Source of the DNA: Streptomyces nodosus
GTDB lineage: Bacteria > Actinomycetota > Actinomycetes > Streptomycetales > Streptomycetaceae
Assembly: GCF_008704995.1 (NCBI RefSeq)
Contig: NZ_CP023747.1
Coordinates: 4,118,501 to 4,182,500, forward strand
DNA: 64,000 nt
Reading direction: 5' to 3'
Below are positions 8,928-17,230 of the stretch, one piece after another; position 1 is the first letter of the stretch; each line of letters starts with the position of its first letter. The notes under the pieces are model-generated. The model did not search any database and was not told the origin of the DNA. It saw nothing but the letters and a program-made list of their open reading frames with translations. The translations under genes and the position numbers were made by a program.

Positions 8928-8964
8928 GCGATCCCGGGCCCTTTTTGCGGCCGGACGGGATCGC
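8928..8964. repeat. Nested inverted repeat downstream of 6C RNA
   Basis: Outer arms GCGATCCCG and CGGGATCGC (9 bp) enclose an inner GGCC-N8-GGCC, with a T5 run in the inner loop. It lies 33 bases after the second 6C hairpin. It could be the true 3' terminator of a longer 6C transcript or an element controlling the secretion cluster that follows. Confidence 0.55.
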
Positions 8965-9313
8965 TTCGGCGTGCGCATGATCCATCACCCTGTGTAGTCG
9001 CAAGGCTGCTCCTGGAGAGCGTCCACACTCTCCCCCGGAGGGGTGACGGCGATATTCACAACCACTGGGTCGTCCACAGTTTTCGACCAAGATCCACATG
9101 TTTTCCGGGTTCGCTGCACCGTGATTCCGACGCGTCCCGCCGGTGGCGAGTTCACGGCCGGTTCTGTTTGTCGGACGTGTAGGGCCGGTTCGTATCGGCC
9201 GTTCATATGGAGACCGGTTCCGGTTCTTCATGCGAGCGGGAAGTGCGGGGCCGAGGTGGGCCTCGCGCACCGGGCGGAAGAAGCGGAAGAAGCAGCGGAG
9301 GGGGCTGGAGATC

Positions 9314-10411
9314 GTGGCGGGAGTCGTCACACACGACGGGTCGGCCGTCGCCGAGAGGCGGCGCGGCGGACCCCTGATCGTCACCGAGGACACTGAACTC
9401 CTCGACGACCTGTTGCGGCTGTGTGCGGCCGCGGGCGCCAGACCCGAGGTCCATCCCGGGGTGCCGGCGCACCGGGGCAGCTGGGAGGCGGCGCCGCTCG
9501 TCCTGGTCGGCGACGACGCGGTGCGCCGTGTGCGCGGAGCCGTACGCAGGCGCGGAGTGGTCCTGGTCGGACGGGATCAGGACGATCCCGGTGTCTGGCG
9601 GCGCGGGGTGGAGATCGGAGCCGACCATGTCCTACTGCTGCCGGACGGCGAGCAGTGGCTGGTCGACCGGATCGCGGACGTGGCCGAGGGCGTCGGCCGG
9701 CCGGCGCTTACCGTGGGGGTGATCGGCGGCCGGGGCGGGGCCGGGGCGTCCACCCTCGCCTGCGCCCTGGCCGTCACCTCCGCCCGCGAGGGCAGGCGCA
9801 CCCTCCTCGTGGACGCGGATCCACTGGGCGGCGGACTCGATGTGCTCCTCGGCGGAGAGACCACCGAGGGGCTGCGCTGGCCGGCGTTCGCCGCCTCCCG
9901 CGGCCGCGTCGGCGGCGGGGCTCTGGAGGAGTCCCTGCCCGAGCTGCATGCGCTGCGGGTGCTCAGCTGGGACCGGGGCGACACCGTGGCGGTGCCGCCC
10001 CAGGCCGTCCGCGCGGTCCTCGCGGCGGCCCGGCGACGCGGCGGGGCGGTCGTCGTCGACCTTCCGCGCCGTGTGGACGAGGGGGTCGCCGAGGCTCTCG
10101 CGCAGGTGGACGTCGGGGTGCTGGTGATCCCCGCCGAACTGCGGGCCGTCGCCGCGGCCCGGCGGGTGGCGTCGGCCGTCGGCATGGTCCTCGGCGATCT
10201 GCGGATCGCGGTCCGCGGGCCGTACGCGCCGGGACTCGACGACCGTGAGGTGGCACGGCTGCTGAGGCTGCCGCTGCTCGGCGAAGTGCCGTCCGAGAAA
10301 CCGCCCCAGGACGGTTCGGTGCCGCCCGGGGCAGCGGCGCGGGGGCCGCTCGCCCGCTTCTGCTCGGCCTTCTGGGAGCGGGCGCTGGCCGAGGCGGGTG
10401 AGTGTCCGTGA
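9314..10411 (+). CDS. CpaE/TadZ-like ATPase of the tad cluster
   Basis: 365 residues, first gene of a tad-type secretion/pilus locus. A receiver-like N-terminal half (about residues 1-125) is followed by a deviant P-loop domain, VGVIGGRGGAGASTLACALA at about residue 135. The P-loop lysine of MinD is missing, as in CpaE/TadZ proteins that place the machinery at a cell site. LLVDADPLGGGLD is the A' motif. It fits the 'helicase/secretion neighbourhood CpaE-like' family. Older Streptomyces labels call it a septum-site protein. The GTG start has GGAG three bases upstream and GGAGG further up; the reading frame is open further upstream but without a site. Confidence 0.87.
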   Translation: MAGVVTHDGSAVAERRRGGPLIVTEDTELLDDLLRLCAAAGARPEVHPGVPAHRGSWEAAPLVLVGDDAVRRVRGAVRRRGVVLVGRDQDDPGVWRRGVEIGADHVLLLPDGEQWLVDRIADVAEGVGRPALTVGVIGGRGGAGASTLACALAVTSAREGRRTLLVDADPLGGGLDVLLGGETTEGLRWPAFAASRGRVGGGALEESLPELHALRVLSWDRGDTVAVPPQAVRAVLAAARRRGGAVVVDLPRRVDEGVAEALAQVDVGVLVIPAELRAVAAARRVASAVGMVLGDLRIAVRGPYAPGLDDREVARLLRLPLLGEVPSEKPPQDGSVPPGAAARGPLARFCSAFWERALAEAGECP

Positions 10412-11676
10412 GCAGGGGCTGGGGCACGACGGCGCGGACGGACCGCGGCACGGGACCCGGCGCGGCGGCGGCCGGGGGCCCCGGGAGCGCGACCGGGCCG
10501 GGTGAGGACACACGGCTGCTGGACGGTGTGCGCCAGTGGCTGGCCGAGAGCGGGGCCGAGCCGACACCCGCACGCGTGGCACAGGCGCTGCGGGAGCAGG
10601 GGCGGGTGCTCGGGGACGCGGAAGTGCTGGGCGCGGCCCGGCAGTTGCGCTCCGAGCTGGTCGGAAGCGGGCCTCTGGAACCGCTGCTCGCCGATCCGTC
10701 TGTGACCGATGTCCTGGTGTCGGCGCCCGACCGGGTGTGGGTGGACCGCGGCGGCGGACTGGAGCTGACGGAGGTGTCCTTTCCGGACGCGGCAGCCGTA
10801 CGGCGCCTCGCCCAGCGGCTCGCGGCGGTGGCCGGGCGGCGGCTGGACGACGCCCGACCGTGGGTCGACGCCCGCCTTCCGGACGGAACCCGGCTGCATG
10901 CGGTGCTGCCGCCGGTCTCCGTCGGCTCCACCTGCCTGTCGCTGCGGGTCGTACGGCCCCGGGCCTTCACCCTCGACGAGCTGGTGGCGGCGGGCACGGT
11001 GCCACCGGGCGGGGAACGGGTGCTGAGGGCGCTGATCGCCTCCCGGCTCTCCTATGTGATCAGCGGTGGCACCGGTTCGGGCAAGACCACGCTGCTGAGT
11101 GCGCTGCTGGGTGTGGTGGGGCCCGAGGAGCGGATCGTGCTGGCCGAGGACTCGGCCGAACTGCGGCCCGACCACCCCCATGTGGTGCGCCTTGAAGGGC
11201 GGCCCGCGAACCAGGAGGGCGTGGGGCTCGTCGAGCTCCAGGACCTGGTGCGGCAGGCACTGCGGATGAGACCCGACCGGCTTGTGGTCGGAGAGGTGCG
11301 GGGGTCCGAGGTGGTGGCCCTGCTGGCCGCTCTGAACACAGGTCACGAGGGCGGCTGCGGAACGCTTCATGCGAACGCGGCGGCCCAGGTGCCCGCCCGG
11401 CTGGAGGCGCTGGGCACCGCGGCGGGACTGGACCGGGCCGCGCTGCACAGCCAGTTGGCGGCCGCGCTGTCGGTGGTCCTCCATCTGGTGCGCGACCGGA
11501 CCGGGCGACGCCGGATCGCGGAGGTGCATGTGCTGGAACGCGACGCGTCGGGGCTTGTGGTGACGGTGCCCGCGCTGCGGTGGGGCCCGGAGGCGTTCAC
11601 CCGCGAGCGGGGCTGGGAGCGGCTGCGGGAGCTGCTTCGGGGCGGACATGACGGGAGCGGCGGAGGCCTGATGTGA
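10408..11676 (+). CDS. tadA: TadA/CpaF-type secretion ATPase
   Basis: 422-residue hexameric ATPase expected to power assembly of the Flp-type pilus or secretion of its subunits. An N-terminal helical domain precedes the Walker A ISGGTGSGKTTLL (about residue 220), the Asp box LAEDSAEL, the Walker B region RPDRLVVGEVRGSE, and the His box GHEGGCGTLHAN, all intact. The GTG used here overlaps the previous stop as GTGA; another GTG six bases earlier (10402) is equally in frame. A partial copy of its last coding bases reappears 67 bases downstream. Confidence 0.94.
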   Translation: MSRGWGTTARTDRGTGPGAAAAGGPGSATGPGEDTRLLDGVRQWLAESGAEPTPARVAQALREQGRVLGDAEVLGAARQLRSELVGSGPLEPLLADPSVTDVLVSAPDRVWVDRGGGLELTEVSFPDAAAVRRLAQRLAAVAGRRLDDARPWVDARLPDGTRLHAVLPPVSVGSTCLSLRVVRPRAFTLDELVAAGTVPPGGERVLRALIASRLSYVISGGTGSGKTTLLSALLGVVGPEERIVLAEDSAELRPDHPHVVRLEGRPANQEGVGLVELQDLVRQALRMRPDRLVVGEVRGSEVVALLAALNTGHEGGCGTLHANAAAQVPARLEALGTAAGLDRAALHSQLAAALSVVLHLVRDRTGRRRIAEVHVLERDASGLVVTVPALRWGPEAFTRERGWERLRELLRGGHDGSGGGLM

Positions 11677-11757
11677 GGGGAGCGGCGGTGCAGGGGCCGG
11701 GAACGGCTGTGGAGTTGACGGGAGCGGCGGAGACCTGACGTGAGGGGATCGGCAGAG
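11649..11757 (+). repeat. Imperfect direct duplication at the tadA 3' end
   Basis: The segment from about 11649 to 11690, carrying the last tadA codons and stop, is repeated with few mismatches from about 11716 to 11757, a 67-base offset. Both copies contain the string ACGGGAGCGGCGGAG followed by a CCTGA and GTGAGGGGA core. It separates tadA from tadB, which are usually overlapping or adjacent. Confidence 0.75.
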
Positions 11758-11791
11758 GTGAGGGACAGGGCCGAAGGGACGGGAGTGTGCT

Positions 11792-12655
11792 GTGGTGACG
11801 GGGATCGGTCAGATGTGGGCCGGTGCGGGACTGGTGTGTGCCGGTGCGGCCGCCTGGGCGATGAGCGGAGCGAACCCGGGGGCGCGCCGCGTCCGGGGGC
11901 TGTTCGCGGGCGGCGGCGAGACGGCCGGGGCGGACCCGCCGCCCTGGGAGCGGGCTCTGGCGAGGGTGCGGAGGCTGCCGGTCGAGTGGTGGGCACTCGC
12001 CGTGGGCGCCCTGATCGGGGTGCTCGGCGCATCCGTTCTGCCGCTGCCGGCCGGGGCCGTCGGAGTGCTCGTGCTGCGACGGGTGCGACAGGCGCGGGAG
12101 GCGCGGCAGGAACGGGAGGCGCGCGGCGAGGCGGTGATCGCGCTGTGCGGGGCACTTGCCGGGGAGGTGCGTGCGGGGCATCAGCCGGGTGAGGCGCTGC
12201 TGTCCGCGGCGCGTGCCTCGGCCGGGTTGGGCGAGGCGCAGGCGACGGTGCTGGCGGCGGCACGGTTCGGAGGGGATGTGCCGGGGGCGCTCGCGGATGC
12301 CGCCCGGCAGCCGGGGGCCGAGGGACTGTCGGGGCTCGCCGCGTGCTGGCGGGTGGCCGTGGACCGTGGCGCGGGGCTGGCGGCCGGGCTCGACCGACTG
12401 GAGGCGGCCCTGCGCGCGGAGCGTGACCAGCGGGCCGATCTGCGCGCCCAGTTGGCGGGTGCCCGGTCGACGGCGGCGCTGCTTGCGGGGCTGCCGGTGC
12501 TGGGCCTGCTGCTGGGTACCGCGCTCGGCGCGCATCCGCTGCACATCCTGCTGCACACCGGCGTGGGGCTGGCCTGTCTGGCGGTCGGCGGTCTGCTGGA
12601 GGGGGCGGGGCTGTGGTGGGCCCTGGCGATCGTGCGGGAAGCGGAGGCGGCATGA
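11792..12655 (+). CDS. tadB: TadB-like integral membrane protein (type II secretion F domain)
   Basis: 287 residues. Membrane segments lie at about residues 8-25, 65-90, 230-250 and 255-280, with a cytoplasmic helical domain between (about residues 95-225) containing the T2SSF-type pattern ALAGEVRAGHQPGEALLSAA. TadB and TadC form the inner-membrane platform on which TadA acts. The GTG start has GGGAG six bases upstream. The stop overlaps the tadC ATG as ATGA. Confidence 0.87.
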   Translation: MVTGIGQMWAGAGLVCAGAAAWAMSGANPGARRVRGLFAGGGETAGADPPPWERALARVRRLPVEWWALAVGALIGVLGASVLPLPAGAVGVLVLRRVRQAREARQEREARGEAVIALCGALAGEVRAGHQPGEALLSAARASAGLGEAQATVLAAARFGGDVPGALADAARQPGAEGLSGLAACWRVAVDRGAGLAAGLDRLEAALRAERDQRADLRAQLAGARSTAALLAGLPVLGLLLGTALGAHPLHILLHTGVGLACLAVGGLLEGAGLWWALAIVREAEAA

Positions 12656-13473
12656 GCGCCGTCGTCATCCACAGGCTGGGGATGCTGTGCGGGGTGCTGG
12701 CACTGGGGTGGCCGCTGTGGGCGCTCGTCGCGGCGCGGCGCGAGCGGAGGGCGCGACGGCGGCTCGGTGCGGTGCTGGGGCGGGGCGCTGTGTCCGAGGG
12801 CGCGGGCGGGCCGTGGAGGGGCATGTCGGGTGCCCTGCGATGGCGGGCCGGGGCGCGGGACACCGCGCGGAGGTGGCTTCCGGTCGCGGGGGCGGTGTGC
12901 GCCGGTTGGGTGCTCATCGGGGGACTCGCCGGGCCTGGCGCCGGACTGGTCGTCGGTCTTGCCACGGCACACCGGCGAGCCCGGCGGGAACGTGCCCGTC
13001 CTGCCGAGGAGTACGACCCTGCCGTGGTGGCCCGTCAGCTGCCGCTGGCCGCGGATCTGCTGGCGGCCTGTATCGCGGCGGGCGCGAGTCCCGTGTCGGC
13101 CGCACAGGCGGTGGGCGAGGCACTGGAGGGGCCGGTGGGCGGACGGCTCGCACGGGGCGCGGCCGAGATGCGGCTCGGAGGTGAACCGGCCGACGCCTGG
13201 CGGCGGCTCGCCCTGCTCCCCGGCGCCGGGCCGCTGGCGCGGCTCCTCGAACGGGCGGGTGACTCAGGTGCCCCGGCGGCCGCACCGGTCGGGCGCCTCG
13301 CGGTGGCGGCCCGTGCCGAACGGATCCGCGCGGCGACGGCACGCGCACGTCGCGCGGGCGTCATGGTCACCGCACCGGTGGGGCTGTGCTTCCTGCCCGC
13401 CTTCATCGCGGTCGGGGTGCTGCCCGTCGTGATCGGACTGGCAGGAGGACTTCTGGGCGGAGAAGGCGGGTGA
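12652..13473 (+). CDS. tadC: TadC-like integral membrane protein (type II secretion F domain)
   Basis: 273 residues, partner of TadB. There is an N-terminal membrane segment, a second hydrophobic segment near residues 80-105, a cytoplasmic F-domain with QLPLAADLLAACIAAGASPVSAAQAV (written across about residues 125-150), and a C-terminal hydrophobic hairpin ending in LLGG. The ATG has GGAGG upstream, inside the end of tadB, and overlaps its stop (ATGA), so translation is coupled. Confidence 0.87.
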   Translation: MSAVVIHRLGMLCGVLALGWPLWALVAARRERRARRRLGAVLGRGAVSEGAGGPWRGMSGALRWRAGARDTARRWLPVAGAVCAGWVLIGGLAGPGAGLVVGLATAHRRARRERARPAEEYDPAVVARQLPLAADLLAACIAAGASPVSAAQAVGEALEGPVGGRLARGAAEMRLGGEPADAWRRLALLPGAGPLARLLERAGDSGAPAAAPVGRLAVAARAERIRAATARARRAGVMVTAPVGLCFLPAFIAVGVLPVVIGLAGGLLGGEGG

Positions 13474-13529
13474 GAGAGCCGGACGGGCCGGGTCGGACAC
13501 AGCGGCAGGCCGTCGGAGCGACGGATCAG

Positions 13530-13582
13530 TGAACCAACAGACCAACAGACCAACAGCAACAGATCAACAGCAACAGATCGAC
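13530..13582 (+). repeat. Short tandem CAACAG-type repeats upstream of the pilin-like gene
   Basis: Three copies of ACCAACAG in tandem (last one shortened) run into two copies of ATCAACAGCAACAG-like units. Composition is A/C-rich and unlike the surrounding 72% GC DNA. It is either an untranslated leader of the pilin-like gene or, if a GTG at 13529 is used, a Gln/Asn/Thr-rich N-terminal extension. Confidence 0.75.
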
Positions 13583-13609
13583 GGGACGAAGAACCTCACG
13601 GGGGTCGGC

Positions 13610-13828
13610 ATGGGACAGGTGGTACGAGTACGGGCCCGGGCGCGTGCGCTGGCGGGCCGGGTACGGGCGGCGGTACGCGAGGACAGGGGCATGGTCACTT
13701 CCGAGTACGCGGTGGGCATCATCGCGGCGGTGGCCTTCGCGGCGGTCCTCTACAAGGTGTTGACGAGCGGGCAGGTCAGTGCGGAGCTGCAGGACATCGT
13801 GAAGCGGGCGCTCCATGTCCGGATGTGA
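13610..13828 (+). CDS. Flp pilin-like small protein (DUF4244)
   Basis: 72 residues. A basic N-terminus ends in EDRGMVTSEYAVGIIAAVAFAAVLYKVL. This Gly-Met followed by a Ser-Glu-Tyr pair and a single hydrophobic helix resembles the processing site of Flp pilins (G before xxxxEY). It is expected to be the major structural subunit handled by TadA-TadC. No prepilin peptidase gene is seen in the window. The ATG start has only a weak site; a GTG at 13529 would add 27 residues rich in Gln and Thr. Confidence 0.8.
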   Translation: MGQVVRVRARARALAGRVRAAVREDRGMVTSEYAVGIIAAVAFAAVLYKVLTSGQVSAELQDIVKRALHVRM

Positions 13829-14207
13829 CGGGGCGAAAGGGCGCAGGGGCCGTGGCTCCGGCCGGGATCGCGGGTTCGTCACGGCGGAGACCGCGGTCGT
13901 GCTGCCCGCGCTGGTGCTCTTCGCGATGGCCCTTGTCTGGGCCCTGCTGGCCGCGTCCGCGCAGATCCAGTGCGTGGACGCGGCCCGGGCGGGCGCCCGC
14001 GCGGCTGCTCGGCAGGAGCCGGCGGGGGTGGTCCGGGAGGTGGCCCGGCGGGCGGCGCCGGACGGTGCGCACATCACGGTGAGCCGACGGGGGGACCTGG
14101 TGCGCGTGCTGGTCGTCGCGCGTCCAGCCGGGCCGGCCGGACTGCCGCTCGAACTGCGCCACCAGGCGGCGGCGTTGGCCGAGGACACGGTGGGGGTGAA
14201 CCGCTGA
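13815..14207 (+). CDS. TadE-like minor pilin
   Basis: 130 residues. A basic N-terminus with RGFVTAETAVVLPALVLFAMALVWALLAA (residues about 19-48) is the TadE pattern: a Glu in a prepilin-like segment followed by one membrane helix, then a small extracytoplasmic domain. It overlaps the DUF4244 gene by 14 bases and is followed two bases later by the next TadE-like gene, so it is part of the same operon. Confidence 0.82.
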   Translation: MSGCDGAKGRRGRGSGRDRGFVTAETAVVLPALVLFAMALVWALLAASAQIQCVDAARAGARAAARQEPAGVVREVARRAAPDGAHITVSRRGDLVRVLVVARPAGPAGLPLELRHQAAALAEDTVGVNR

Positions 14208-14209
14208 AG

Positions 14210-14731
14210 ATGCAGGTCATGAGGGTGTTCCGGGCCAGGGCGTGGCAGCAGGTCGATAAGTCGCCGCCGAGGCGCCGGCCGATGGGCGACCGGGGTTCGG
14301 CGGCGGTCTTGGGCGTGTGGGCGATCGGCGCCCTGTGCGCCGTGTTCGGGGTGCTGCTGGCCCAGGGCACGGCCGTGGTGGTCCGTCATCGTGCGGCCGG
14401 CGTGGCCGATCTGGCGGCGCTCGCGGCCGCCGACCACTGGACGGAGGGAGCGGACAAGGCGTGCGTCATGGCGGGGCGGGTCGCGGCGGCCCAGGGCGGC
14501 CGACTGGTGCGATGCGCCGTCGTGGGCGAGATCTCCGACATCACCGCGGCGGCGTCCGCAGGACTGTTCGACGCCGAGGTCAGGGCGCGGGCGGGCCCGG
14601 CGGAACCGAGGGTCCAGGAGCGACCCGCGGGGGCTCGGTCCCCGAAGGCCCAGTCCCGGACGTCTCGCTCGGCTGCCCCTCCGGCTCCCGGGCCCCGCTC
14701 TCCTCCGGAGCCCCGCTCAGCAGCACCGTGA
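14210..14731 (+). CDS. Rv3654c-type TadE-like secretion protein
   Basis: 173 residues. MGDRGSAAVLGVWAIGALCAVFGVLLAQ (about residues 25-52) is a Gly-prefixed hydrophobic segment, followed by a small domain with two Cys (about residues 85 and 103) that could form a disulfide outside the cell. It fits the 'helicase/secretion neighbourhood TadE-like' family next to a DECH helicase. The last 50 residues are low-complexity and their DNA overlaps the 3' end of the opposing helicase gene by 152 bases. ATGs at 14219 and 14282 are alternative starts. Confidence 0.78.
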   Translation: MQVMRVFRARAWQQVDKSPPRRRPMGDRGSAAVLGVWAIGALCAVFGVLLAQGTAVVVRHRAAGVADLAALAAADHWTEGADKACVMAGRVAAAQGGRLVRCAVVGEISDITAAASAGLFDAEVRARAGPAEPRVQERPAGARSPKAQSRTSRSAAPPAPGPRSPPEPRSAAP

Positions 14732-17150
14732 GGAGTCGTACGGCTCCCCTCTTGTGCAGCGGATCGTTGCCGTTGCCGCACTTGGGGGACTGGATGCAGG
14801 ACGGGCAGCCGGACTCGCACTCGCAGGACGCGATCGCCTCGCGGGTGGCGGTCAGCCAGGCACGGGCCGTGTGGAAGGCGCGCTCCGCGAAGCCCGCCCC
14901 GCCCGGGTGGCCGTCATAGACGAAGACCGTGGGAAGAAGCGTGTCCGGGTGGAGCGGGACGGAGACGCCTCCGATGTCCCAGCGGTCGCAGGTGGCGAAC
15001 AGCGGGAGCATGCCGATCGAGGCGTGCTCGGCGGCGTGCAGGGCGCCGCCGAGGATCTCCGGATCGATCCGGGCCCGGTCCAGTTGATCCTCGGTGACCG
15101 TCCACCACACGGCACGGGTGCGCAGCGTACGAGGAGGGAGGTCGAGCTTTGTCTCGCCCAGCACCTCACCGGTGATCAGACGACGACGCAGAAAGGAGAC
15201 GACCTGGTTGGTGACCTCGACGGAGCCGTAGCACAGCCGGCCCTCCCCCCAGGGGACCTCGATGTCCGTCTCCAGGACGGAGATGGCGGTCGTGTCACGG
15301 GCCACCGTCGAGTACGACGGACTGGCCTGCTCGACCAGGGCGACGGAGTCCTCCAGATCGAGCGAGCGCACCAGATAGGTACGGCCCTGGTGCAGATGGA
15401 CCGCGCCCTCGTGCACCGCCGTGTGCGCGGCACCCGCGTCCACCGTGCCGAGCAGTCGTCCGGTGCCCGCCTCGACGACCTGGACGGGGCGCCCGCCCTC
15501 CCCGCGGATGTCCGTGAGGTCGGCGGCCCGTTCCCGCCGCGTCCAGTGCCAGGCCTTCGTCCGGCGGCGCAGCAGCTTCGCGGCCTCCAACTGCGGCATC
15601 AGCTCGGCACAGGCCGGGCCGAAGAGGTCCAGGTCCTCCTCCGTCAGCGGCAGCTCGGCCGCCGCTGCGCACAGGTGCGGGGCCAGGACGTAGGGATTGT
15701 CCGGGTCCAGGACGGTGGACTCCACCGGCTGGTCGAAGACGGCCTCGGGGTGATGGACGAGGAAGGTGTCGAGCGGATCGTCGCGGGCCACCATGACCGC
15801 GAGCGCCCCCTGCCCGGCGCGTCCGGCGCGGCCCGCCTGCTGCCACAGCGACGCCCGTGTCCCCGGATAGCCGGCGATGAGGACGGCGTCCAGGCCCGAG
15901 ACGTCCACGCCGAGCTCCAGGGCGGTGGTGGCGGCGAGGCCGAGGAGTTCTCCGGAGTGGAGGGCGCGTTCCAGGGCGCGGCGCTCCTCGGGCAGGTAGC
16001 CGCCGCGGTAGGCGGCCACCCGCCGGGCCAGGGAGCGGTCGACCTCGGCCAGTCGCTCCTGGGCGATGACCGAGATCAGCTCGGCGCCCCGGCGGGAGCG
16101 GACGAAGGCGACGGAGCGGACGCCCTGCACGGTCAGATCGGTCAGCAGATCGGCGGTCTCCGCGGTGGCCGTACGCCGGACGGGGGCGCCCCTTTCGCCG
16201 TGCAGCTCGGTGAGCGGGGGCTCCCAGAGGGCGAAGACCAGCTCCCCGCGCGGGGAGGCGTCGTCGGCGACCTCGACGACCGGGAGACCGGTGAGGCGGC
16301 GTGCGGCCACCGCGGGCTCGGCCGCGGTCGCGGAGGCCAGCAGGAAGACGGGCGAGGCGCCGTAGCGGGCACAGAGGCGCCGCAGACGGCGCAGGACCTG
16401 GGCGACATGGGAGCCGAACACACCCCGATAGGTGTGGCACTCGTCGATGACGACGTACGTCAGCGCGCGCAGGAAGGAGGACCAGCGTGGATGGGAGGGC
16501 AATATGCCGCGATGCAGCATGTCGGGGTTGGTGAGGACGTAGTTGGCGTACTGGCGCACCCATTCGCGTTCCTCGGGCGGCGTGTCGCCGTCGTACACGG
16601 CTGGCCGGATCGCCGTGCCCAGCGGTTGTGAAAGTTCCTTCACCGATCGCCACTGATCTGCCGCGAGTGCTTTCGTCGGGGCGAGGTAGAGAGCGGTCGC
16701 CCCGCGCCCGTTCGGTGCCTGGGCGCCGTCCAGCAGCCGCGACAGCACCGGTGCGAGATAGGCGAGCGATTTGCCCGACGCGGTGCCCGTGGCGACCACC
16801 ACCGAGTCGCCGTCCAGGGCGTGCTCGGCGGCGAGCGCCTGGTGGGCCCAGGGGTGCTCGATGCCCGAGGCCTGCACGGCGGCGACGACCTCGGCACGGA
16901 TCCGGTCCGGCCAGACGGCATGGCGGCCCTCACGCGGGGGCAAGTGCTCCGTATGAGTGATGCGCGCGGCCCGGCTCGGTCCCGAGGCGAGCCGGTCCAG
17001 GAGCGTGCCCGGTGACAGGCGGGACACAGGGCCCGTCGGGATGAGATCGGAACGGTGATTCTTGGCCATCGGCACCGAGTGTGTCACTGGCGTGACGGAC
17101 AATGGACCCAAGGCGTCGTGCACGCCTGCCGGTAAGTGATTGAATGCCAT
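14580..17150 (-). CDS. DEAH-type helicase with DUF1998 domain (MrfA/YprA-like)
   Basis: 856 residues. Two RecA-like domains carry the Walker A VVATGTASGKSL (about residue 118), motif II IDECH (about 233), motif III LLASATAAEP and motif VI QQAGRAGRAGQG. A C-terminal DUF1998-like region has the four-cysteine cluster CECESGCPSCIQSPKC (about residue 773). This matches MrfA of B. subtilis, a mitomycin-repair helicase with a zinc-binding Cys4, and the 'helicase/secretion neighbourhood' DECH helicase of actinobacteria. The tail after the Cys cluster is low-complexity and overlaps the TadE-like gene. The N-terminus is uncertain (ATG at 17069 is an alternative). Its promoter lies in the 80 bases before bldG. 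Confidence 0.9.
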   Translation of the reverse strand: MAFNHLPAGVHDALGPLSVTPVTHSVPMAKNHRSDLIPTGPVSRLSPGTLLDRLASGPSRAARITHTEHLPPREGRHAVWPDRIRAEVVAAVQASGIEHPWAHQALAAEHALDGDSVVVATGTASGKSLAYLAPVLSRLLDGAQAPNGRGATALYLAPTKALAADQWRSVKELSQPLGTAIRPAVYDGDTPPEEREWVRQYANYVLTNPDMLHRGILPSHPRWSSFLRALTYVVIDECHTYRGVFGSHVAQVLRRLRRLCARYGASPVFLLASATAAEPAVAARRLTGLPVVEVADDASPRGELVFALWEPPLTELHGERGAPVRRTATAETADLLTDLTVQGVRSVAFVRSRRGAELISVIAQERLAEVDRSLARRVAAYRGGYLPEERRALERALHSGELLGLAATTALELGVDVSGLDAVLIAGYPGTRASLWQQAGRAGRAGQGALAVMVARDDPLDTFLVHHPEAVFDQPVESTVLDPDNPYVLAPHLCAAAAELPLTEEDLDLFGPACAELMPQLEAAKLLRRRTKAWHWTRRERAADLTDIRGEGGRPVQVVEAGTGRLLGTVDAGAAHTAVHEGAVHLHQGRTYLVRSLDLEDSVALVEQASPSYSTVARDTTAISVLETDIEVPWGEGRLCYGSVEVTNQVVSFLRRRLITGEVLGETKLDLPPRTLRTRAVWWTVTEDQLDRARIDPEILGGALHAAEHASIGMLPLFATCDRWDIGGVSVPLHPDTLLPTVFVYDGHPGGAGFAERAFHTARAWLTATREAIASCECESGCPSCIQSPKCGNGNDPLHKRGAVRLLTVLLSGAPEESGAREPEGQPSETSGTGPSGTEPPRVAPGPSVPPGPPAP

Positions 17151-17230
17151 CGCGGCTGGCGAACCGTCCCGGGGGCTCCGCCGAGGTGTCCCGAGGGACG
17201 ACCGCTCGATAGCAAGGTGCTGGAGGATCC

